A stretch of DNA of 37,152 nucleotides, from assembly GCA_024277435.1 (NCBI GenBank), contig JAJRVJ010000029.1, positions 1-37,152 of the forward strand, in the 5' to 3' direction. Made by a program: the position numbers and the translations under genes. Below the pieces are notes generated by a model that made no database searches, was not told where the DNA came from, and saw only the letters and a program-made list of their open reading frames with translations. This DNA is from Patescibacteria group bacterium. Lineage in GTDB: Bacteria; Patescibacteriota; Patescibacteriia; UBA9570. Shown here one piece after another: positions 32,535 through 37,152 of this stretch (positions are counted from its first letter, which is position 1; every line of letters begins with the position of its first letter).

Positions 32535-32906
32535 ATGAATAACCTCGAAGAACGCATCAAAGAGTTAGAAAATCAAGTTGCGGTGTTAGAAGGGCGTAAT
32601 GCGCAAGTTGATGCGCGAAAGGCAAAGGATGTTGTTCAAGAAGAGCAGGTTCGAGAGTTTATTCAACACGAAATTATTGCAATACGTGAGCGTAATATTC
32701 GTGTAGAAAAAGATAAGGCATGGGAAACTAGTTGGGCGCGTCGTTTTTTGGTGGCAGCGGTTACGTATTTAGTGATTATGATTTTTTTCTTGGTGATTGA
32801 CGTGGATCACCCTTGGATTAATGCAATAGTACCAACGTTGGGATTTTTACTTTCTACACTTACCATAAATACCATTAAAAATATTTGGCTAAAAAATCGT
32901 AAATAG
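32535..32906 (+). CDS. Small coiled-coil, two-helix membrane protein
   Basis: 123 aa; family not recognised. Residues about 1-65 form a charged coiled coil with heptad-like leucines/valines (LEERIKELENQVAVLEGRN). A basic junction (ARRF) is followed by two membrane helices (about 73-92 and 97-114) separated by VDHPWIN, with a basic C-terminus. It is probably an inner-membrane hairpin protein with a cytoplasmic coil. It is expressed from the TATAAT inside the 19-bp repeat and followed after 10 bp by another small gene. Base composition returns here to that of the host. Confidence 0.72.
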   Translation: MNNLEERIKELENQVAVLEGRNAQVDARKAKDVVQEEQVREFIQHEIIAIRERNIRVEKDKAWETSWARRFLVAAVTYLVIMIFFLVIDVDHPWINAIVPTLGFLLSTLTINTIKNIWLKNRK

Positions 32907-32916
32907 CCTAATTCTT

Positions 32917-33150
32917 ATGACAGGACCAGAGCGGCGACGACAACACCATGTAGCATCTTCATCTAGTAGGCATGAGCAAGCTGTGCGGGTTCGTACGCAT
33001 TCTTCGGGTCGTGGTAGAGGTACTATTGCTGAAAAATTGGCAGCCGCACAACAGCGGCGCGCTCAACAAACACAGGAGCGTAGGCAGCGTCCAGAGCAGC
33101 CACATAATATTGCCCTAGGAGATATGGAGCCAGGAGATCGCTTACAATAA
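32917..33150 (+). CDS. Small basic, disordered protein
   Basis: 77 aa; no family recognised. Low-complexity Arg/Gln/His/Ser composition (PERRRQHHVASSSSRHE, QQRRAQQTQERRQR) suggests an intrinsically disordered, possibly nucleic-acid-binding peptide. It sits 10 bp after the coiled-coil membrane protein and 12 bp before the 276-aa gene, in what looks like a three-gene operon. Coding status rests on its position and codon bias. Confidence 0.55.
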   Translation: MTGPERRRQHHVASSSSRHEQAVRVRTHSSGRGRGTIAEKLAAAQQRRAQQTQERRQRPEQPHNIALGDMEPGDRLQ

Positions 33151-33162
33151 CTCGATAGCAGA

Positions 33163-33993
33163 GTGACTGGACTAGACTTGTTTATTGAAGCTTTTCAGCC
33201 AGATGGACCGGGTCGCGATTTATCTCGCGATGAAGCTGCGTTGGTAGAGAGGGCTAGAGTGCGTTTAGCGCGCTACATGAATGAGGATTCAGATGGATTT
33301 GGCGCGCTGCCGTATCTTGAAGCTGCTTCTCAGTTACGCGATGCGTATGCACAGTGGCGTGAACAAACTACCGCAGAATTGCCAACCGCAGCTATTACTG
33401 AAGAAGTCTCTGGTTTTGAAGGTCTGGCTCCAGCTGAGCAACTGAGCCGTACAGAAGAGCGTATCGTAACGCACTTGTTATATGAAGAAGTGGTTCAAGG
33501 TAACCTAGGGGCAGATGGCATTACGGCTGATCAATTAGATGCCTTAAAAGAACTGCACGATCGAGTAGTACGATACAAAGATGAGCCAGAATATGAAGGC
33601 ATGAGTCGCTTACAGATTTCCCAAGCTATGCGCGAGGCGTTGGCGTCTATGCGTGATCGTATTAGCGGCGAAATAGAACGAGCCGCAGAACCAGAACCGC
33701 AAATGGAGCAATACCAAGAAGTTGCTCCGCATGGATATGGTAGTGGTTGGTATGTTTTATTTGTGGAGCCGGGCGGCACATATATTGTTGCAAATAAAAA
33801 TCTTGTGCAGGCGCGAGGAGGTTATGATGGTAGTGCGCGCAGTGTAGTTGAGCGATTGCGTAATGGACGAAATCAAAAAGATGAACGAGGTATTATTTAT
33901 TATAAAAACAAACCCCTGGCATTTGAAATGCCTTGGCAGCAACTGGAAGAGCTGTGTGATCCAGGCTACAAATCACCTAACGATATTTATTAA
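33163..33993 (+). CDS. Hypothetical acidic helical protein (276 aa)
   Basis: No family recognised. The start is GTG 33163; no ATG lies between it and the upstream stop. The N-terminal 200 residues are mainly helical and acidic, with two similar segments: LSRDEAALVERARVRLARYM and LSRTEERIVTHLLYEEV followed by LDALKELHDRVVRYKDE, perhaps an internal duplication. The last 80 residues look like a separate beta-rich domain (YGSGWYVLFVEPGGTYIVA, IIYYKNKPLAFEMPW). It is soluble and lacks a signal peptide. It follows the disordered small protein by 12 bp. Confidence 0.68.
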   Translation: MTGLDLFIEAFQPDGPGRDLSRDEAALVERARVRLARYMNEDSDGFGALPYLEAASQLRDAYAQWREQTTAELPTAAITEEVSGFEGLAPAEQLSRTEERIVTHLLYEEVVQGNLGADGITADQLDALKELHDRVVRYKDEPEYEGMSRLQISQAMREALASMRDRISGEIERAAEPEPQMEQYQEVAPHGYGSGWYVLFVEPGGTYIVANKNLVQARGGYDGSARSVVERLRNGRNQKDERGIIYYKNKPLAFEMPWQQLEELCDPGYKSPNDIY

Positions 33994-33999
33994 ACATGC

Positions 34000-34005
34000 T
34001 ATATT
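34000..34005 (+). promoter_or_regulatory. -10 box of the EamA transporter gene
   Basis: TATATT ends 6 nt before the GTG start at 34012, again predicting a leaderless mRNA. No clear -35. Confidence 0.4.
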
Positions 34006-34011
34006 AGCAAC

Positions 34012-34920
34012 GTGAAGAAATTACAAGAGCGTCACGGTGCAATTTTTGTATTGCTAAGTACATTTACTTGGGTATTGTTTCCAATACTGGCGTATTCGGC
34101 CACGCGCATTATGCCGCCACTGTGGTTTGCGGCGCTTAGTGCATGGGTGGCGGCGGTGTTGTTATTTATATATTTTGCAGCCAAAGGGCAGTGGCAAGAG
34201 CTTGGTAAGCGCGAGGCCTACTTTCCAATAGCACAGGTGACATTATGCATTGTGGTAATTCCGTATGCGTTATTTAATGTGGGGTCCAGTCTAACCACCG
34301 GAGTAAATAGTTCATTGTTATTATTGTCAGAGATAATTTTTACACTTATTCTTACGCATTGGTACGGTGAAAAAACTACGTGGTTAAAAGTCGCAGGATC
34401 TGGCGCCGTACTCCTGGGGTTAATTGGACTATTGTATGAGCCAGGACAGTCTATTAGCGTAGGTGATATGTTAATTATTTTGAGTACATCTACCTATCCA
34501 ATTGGTAATTTTTACAATAAACGAGCATTAACGTATACAACCCCGGCGATGATTTTAATGAGTAGATTTGTGCTTGGAGCTGGATTACTTACTATTATTG
34601 CGTTGTTATGGAGCGATCCATTAACCATGCAGCATATAGGCGGTACCTGGTGGATGATTATGCTGAATGGTTTTGTAGTATTAAGTATTGGGAAATTATT
34701 ATTTTATGAAGGCTTGAAAAGATTAGATATCACAAAAGCTATTACATTAGGAAGCGTTGCCCCAGCATTGTCTGCGTTATATTTTCTTATTTTTACCTCT
34801 GAAGCGCTGCTGTGGTATCAATTTATTGGGATGGCTATATTAACACTTGGATTATGGCTTACATTTAGACGTAAGTCTGCATCGATTGAGCGTACCCGGT
34901 ACGGAAAACATTTGCAGTAG
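34012..34920 (+). CDS. EamA/DMT-superfamily transporter
   Basis: 302 aa with ten predicted membrane helices in two repeated five-helix halves, typical of drug/metabolite exporters (RhaT/EamA). The halves start near LLSTFTWVLFPILAYSATRIM and MLIILSTSTYPIGNFYNKRAL. The ends of the repeats show GSSLTTGVNSSLLLLSEIIFTLILTHWYGE and ITKAITLGSVAPALSALYFL, the conserved EamA helix pattern. GTG 34012 is the start; TATATT is 6 nt upstream. The substrate is unknown. A short basic tail (FRRKSASIERTRYG) is cytoplasmic. Confidence 0.88.
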   Translation: MKKLQERHGAIFVLLSTFTWVLFPILAYSATRIMPPLWFAALSAWVAAVLLFIYFAAKGQWQELGKREAYFPIAQVTLCIVVIPYALFNVGSSLTTGVNSSLLLLSEIIFTLILTHWYGEKTTWLKVAGSGAVLLGLIGLLYEPGQSISVGDMLIILSTSTYPIGNFYNKRALTYTTPAMILMSRFVLGAGLLTIIALLWSDPLTMQHIGGTWWMIMLNGFVVLSIGKLLFYEGLKRLDITKAITLGSVAPALSALYFLIFTSEALLWYQFIGMAILTLGLWLTFRRKSASIERTRYGKHLQ

Positions 34921-34985
34921 AGAGGGACTCATGGCATACTATCTTGAGTATATTTTTTAATAAATAAAATTTTAACACATAAAGT

Positions 34986-35600
34986 ATGAAAAAATATTTA
35001 GCATATTTATTATCCGTACTAGCTGCTACACTAGTTCTTACTGGCGCTGGTTGTACTTCAGCTGAGGACACAACTAATATTAATAGTGAGGCTACAGAAG
35101 TTAGCGATGTTGAAGTAGACGCAGATGATGCAATGGCGATTGAGAAAGCAGAAATGGTTGATGCTATGGAAGAGGATGAAATGATGATGGAAGTTGACGA
35201 TGTAATGATTTCCGCACTACGTGAGCCAGACTACACCCATAAAGGTAAGTTAGTAGCCGTTGCGGACGACGCTGCAACTGGTCCGGAGAATGGATTAGTA
35301 TGGTCGGTATATAATGCTGATGAGGAGATGTATACATTGTATGCAACCTTTGATGGATTGCCAGTAGTTGACGCTGAGGAATTTTTCTATGAAGGTTGGA
35401 TTGTTCGCAAAGGTGATAATATGAGTGTTGTAAGCACTGGCGCTGTAGAATATGATGCTGACCTCAAGCAGTGGGTGAATCGTTATCAAACTGCAACTGA
35501 CTTAAGTGATCATGATTTTTATGTATTAACATTAGAGCCTAATGATGATGACTCAGCGCCGGCCGACCATATTCTTGAAGGTACATTAGAAGAGCTATAA
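34986..35600 (+). CDS. Acidic lipoprotein with anti-sigma-K (RskA)-like C-terminal domain
   Basis: 204 aa. The signal peptide ends in the lipobox LTGAGC, so a lipidated cell-surface protein is expected. An Asp/Glu/Met-rich linker (about residues 28-80) precedes a beta-rich domain: LVWSVYNADEEMYTLYATFDG, EEFFYEGWIVRKGDN, VVSTGAVEYD and HDFYVLTLEPNDDDSAPADHIL. The YEGWIV strand and overall order recall the extracytoplasmic part of RskA-type anti-sigma factors and related CPR lipoproteins, but no sigma factor is adjacent. The similarity is from pattern memory and should be taken as tentative. Confidence 0.75.
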   Translation: MKKYLAYLLSVLAATLVLTGAGCTSAEDTTNINSEATEVSDVEVDADDAMAIEKAEMVDAMEEDEMMMEVDDVMISALREPDYTHKGKLVAVADDAATGPENGLVWSVYNADEEMYTLYATFDGLPVVDAEEFFYEGWIVRKGDNMSVVSTGAVEYDADLKQWVNRYQTATDLSDHDFYVLTLEPNDDDSAPADHILEGTLEEL

Positions 35601-35620
35601 TTCAGAAGTGAACGAATTTA

Positions 35621-35652
35621 AAAACAGCCTCGCCATTTTGTGGGGCTGTTTT
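35621..35652. terminator. Bidirectional terminator between the lipoprotein gene and ung
   Basis: AAAACAGCC (35621-35629) pairs with GGCTGTTTT (35644-35652) around an inner, partly paired loop. A and T runs flank the stem. It serves two convergent genes. Confidence 0.8.
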
Positions 35653-35673
35653 GTTATTGTGGTATTTATATAT

Positions 35674-36339
35674 TCACGCCCATTGAATGGGTGCTCTACC
35701 CATGCTTTTAAGCAGTTTGTTTGTTTTGCTGAAGTGCCTGCATCCAAAAAATCCGCTGTGGGCAGAAAATGGAGATGGGTGCGGAGCTGTAAGAACATGG
35801 TGTTTGGTTGTATCAATTACACTACCCTTTTGTTTGGCATAGTTGCCCCATAGTAAAAATACAATCCCCGTTTTTGTATTAGAGAGCGTTTGAATTACGG
35901 CGTCAGTAAATTCTTCCCAACCCTTGCCTTGATGTGATCCAGTATTTCCAGCACGCACAGTGAGAGTGGCATTTAGCAGAAGAACTCCTTGATCGGCCCA
36001 CTGTTCTAAATTACCGGTTGCGGGAATGGGGGCGCCAATATCGCTATGAATCTCTTTAAAAATATTCTGCAATGATGGAGGGGTTCGTACAGTATCGTGC
36101 ACGGAAAAACATAGTCCATTAGCTTGTCCAGCGCCATGGTATGGATCTTGTCCTATAATCACTACTTTCACATCATCGTAGCTACAGTGATTAAATGCAG
36201 AAAAAATTTCTTTTGGCGGTGGATATATTGTTGCGCTCTTGTATTCGTTGCGAACAAAATTTGTTAACTCTTTGAAGTAGGGTTTTTTAAATTCTGTTGT
36301 TAGAGCATCTTTCCAGCTTTGTTCAATTTTTACATCCAT
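35674..36339 (-). CDS. ung: Uracil-DNA glycosylase (family 1)
   Basis: 221 aa, removes uracil from DNA in base-excision repair. The catalytic water-activating Asp is in VVIIGQDPYHGAGQANGLCF. Uracil-binding LLLNATLTVRAGNTGSHQGKGW and the DNA-intercalation loop APHPSPFSAHSGFFGC with the conserved His are all present. The length is normal. It starts 12 bp after msrB on the same strand, so the two repair genes are probably co-transcribed. Confidence 0.96.
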   Translation of the reverse strand: MDVKIEQSWKDALTTEFKKPYFKELTNFVRNEYKSATIYPPPKEIFSAFNHCSYDDVKVVIIGQDPYHGAGQANGLCFSVHDTVRTPPSLQNIFKEIHSDIGAPIPATGNLEQWADQGVLLLNATLTVRAGNTGSHQGKGWEEFTDAVIQTLSNTKTGIVFLLWGNYAKQKGSVIDTTKHHVLTAPHPSPFSAHSGFFGCRHFSKTNKLLKSMGRAPIQWA

Positions 36340-36351
36340 TGGTGTTTTTAA

Positions 36352-36762
36352 TTACGCTTGATCTTTTTCTTGAAAATTAAGTGAACAAGAATTTATGCAA
36401 TAGCGTTTACCTGTACTTCTAGTTGGTCCGTCATCAAACATGTGACCGAGGTGGGAGCCGCAGTTTTTACACTTCACTTCTGTGCGGCGCATGCCGTGAC
36501 TAGTGTCTTCTATTAATTCAATGTGTTCAGCATTTATAGGATCGTCGAAGCTAGGCCAACCAGAGCCAGAATCAAATTTAGTTTTGGAAGAAAATAATTC
36601 TTGCCCACATGCGGCGCAAGCATACATCCCTGTTTCATGGTTATCCCAGTACTTTCCGGTAAATGCTGCTTCGGTACCTTGTTCACGCAGTACTTGATAT
36701 TCTTCGGGGGTAAGTTTTTCTTTCCAGTATGAGCCTGGTTTGTTTTTTATATCTTCGTTCAT
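36352..36762 (-). CDS. msrB: Peptide-methionine (R)-S-oxide reductase MsrB
   Basis: 136 aa from ATG 36762; the longer frame upstream runs through a terminator and is not homologous. Reduces methionine-R-sulfoxide in proteins. Two zinc-binding CxxC pairs are visible (YACAACGQ and VKCKNCGS), as are FDSGSGWPSF, SHLGHMFDDGP and the catalytic RYCINSCSLNF. An additional Cys replaces the usual Ala in INSA, giving INSC, two residues from the conserved Ser-Leu-Asn. Encoded just before ung. Confidence 0.95.
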   Translation of the reverse strand: MNEDIKNKPGSYWKEKLTPEEYQVLREQGTEAAFTGKYWDNHETGMYACAACGQELFSSKTKFDSGSGWPSFDDPINAEHIELIEDTSHGMRRTEVKCKNCGSHLGHMFDDGPTRSTGKRYCINSCSLNFQEKDQA

Positions 36763-36778
36763 ATAATTTAAGTGTATC

Positions 36779-36799
36779 AAAAAATGCCCATGGTGGGCA
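36779..36799 (-). terminator. Rho-independent terminator of the GC-rich mini-gene
   Basis: On the minus strand TGCCCA, loop CCA, TGGGCA, then six T residues. It separates the mini-gene at 36885-37025 from msrB and rules out the longer msrB reading frame. Confidence 0.75.
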
Positions 36800-36833
36800 G
36801 CTTGGTATGTGTTATGTATAAAATAAAGTGGAA

Positions 36834-36876
36834 TTGGCGGCGCGGGTTGAATGGTCATAGACCCCCGCGCCGCCAA
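36834..36876. repeat. Long GC-rich hairpin after the mini-gene
   Basis: Perfect 13-bp arms TTGGCGGCGCGGG and CCCGCGCCGCCAA separated by 17 nt. The arms are almost entirely G/C in an otherwise AT-rich genome. It lies 8 bp beyond the mini-gene stop and could be a 3' RNA-stabilising stem or a mobile-element end. Confidence 0.7.
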
Positions 36877-36884
36877 ACCTGATG

Positions 36885-37025
36885 TCATGCGCTCTTCCGC
36901 TCGTCAGTGCTCTCCACAGGAGGACGATCTTCGGCGTGCTCGAGCTCAGCCAACTTGGCCATGCCCTCGCGCCATGCGTCTCCGTGGATAGCGCCGATGT
37001 CGGCAGAGGCAGGAGACCGTTTCAT
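36885..37025 (-). CDS. GC-rich mini-gene (46 aa), function unknown
   Basis: Small acidic/polar peptide starting MKRSPASADIGAIHGDAWRE and ending ESTDERKSA; not recognised. Support for coding is the strong G/C bias at third codon positions, quite unlike the surrounding genome, and the ordered 3' end with a strong hairpin and then a T-tailed terminator. An upstream TTG would lengthen it by 17 residues, but the GC-rich composition starts close to ATG 37025. Likely of foreign origin. It could instead be a structured RNA rather than a peptide gene. Confidence 0.45.
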   Translation of the reverse strand: MKRSPASADIGAIHGDAWREGMAKLAELEHAEDRPPVESTDERKSA

Positions 37026-37059
37026 TTTGGGCGCGTAAAAAGTCGTTTTCTCTGCTATG

Positions 37060-37100
37060 ATTAGCTTCAAATACATTGTTTAACCTGTTAAGAAGCTAAT
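37060..37100. promoter_or_regulatory. Nested palindrome upstream of the mini-gene (operator-like)
   Basis: ATTAGCTTC (37060-37068) and GAAGCTAAT (37092-37100) flank a loop that itself ends with the palindrome TTAACCTGTTAA (37080-37091). Its position 35-75 bp upstream of ATG 37025 suits an operator or promoter region. The remaining 52 bp to the window end hold no supported gene. Confidence 0.4.
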
Positions 37101-37152
37101 TATGATAAAAAAAACGAAACAATCCTTATTGTCCAAAGTGCGCTAATCCACA

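Noticed and set aside
37102-37146. Short plus-strand ORF starting MIKKTKQSLL at the window end
   Set aside because: Stops after 14 codons; no promoter or start signal supports it.
1-37152. tRNA, rRNA and CRISPR arrays
   Set aside because: Intergenic gaps were read on both strands; no cloverleaf with a CCA-type acceptor, no rRNA-like stretch and no regularly spaced repeats were seen. A tRNAscan/CRISPR search would be decisive.

Overview
The window looks like a chromosomal segment from a Candidate Phyla Radiation (Patescibacteria) bacterium, probably a metagenome assembly. The evidence is a moderately AT-rich, very compact genome with standard stop codons, and a large array of two-helix T4SS-pilin-like proteins of the kind common in that radiation. 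It also carries a bifunctional phosphoglucose/phosphomannose isomerase, RimK-related ATP-grasp/7TM genes, and promoters whose -10 box lies only 6-7 nt before the start codon. I cannot assign a class.

Layout. (1) 1-2330: a 5' (N-terminal) fragment of a class A penicillin-binding protein (-) and tyrS (+). (2) 12525-2334 (-): one probable ten-gene operon, yebC-ruvC-[PKD-7TM protein]-[ATP-grasp fused to retropepsin]-[two GshF-like ATP-grasp ligases]-[stand-alone retropepsin]-GT4 glycosyltransferase-glgA-APH-type kinase. Its centre is a complete ligase/peptidase/membrane-sensor set that probably adds and removes amino acids or peptides on an unknown substrate. (3) 12626-16737 (+): sugar-phosphate isomerase and two tandem STT3-like membrane proteins, ending in a palindrome and a bidirectional terminator. 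(4) 16862-21916: ten paralogous pilin-like genes in three transcription units. The last unit also holds a solute-binding protein gene interrupted by one in-frame TAA. (5) 23350-26935: UDPGP-type nucleotidyltransferase, a signal-less BtuF-like protein, an IMPase-family phosphatase and an Asp/Glu racemase. (6) 26985-32530: accessory region. It has a GC-rich orphan gene (185 aa) with a structured, attenuator-like 5' leader and a cruciform-forming 3' element, a DUF2207 gene split by a -1 frameshift at an A6 run, and two decayed insertion sequences, one inserted in the other. A 19-bp direct repeat that contains a -10 box lies at 27826 and again at 32512. (7) 32535-37152: three small unknown genes, an EamA transporter, a lipoprotein, ung, msrB and a GC-rich mini-gene.

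How the genes may work together: the ATP-grasp/retropepsin/7TM set could build and trim an amide-linked tag under control of a periplasm-sensing membrane protein. The STT3-like pair could glycosylate surface proteins such as the adjacent pilins, with activated sugars coming from the isomerase and the UDPGP enzyme. These links are inferred from gene order and family knowledge; nothing here demonstrates them.
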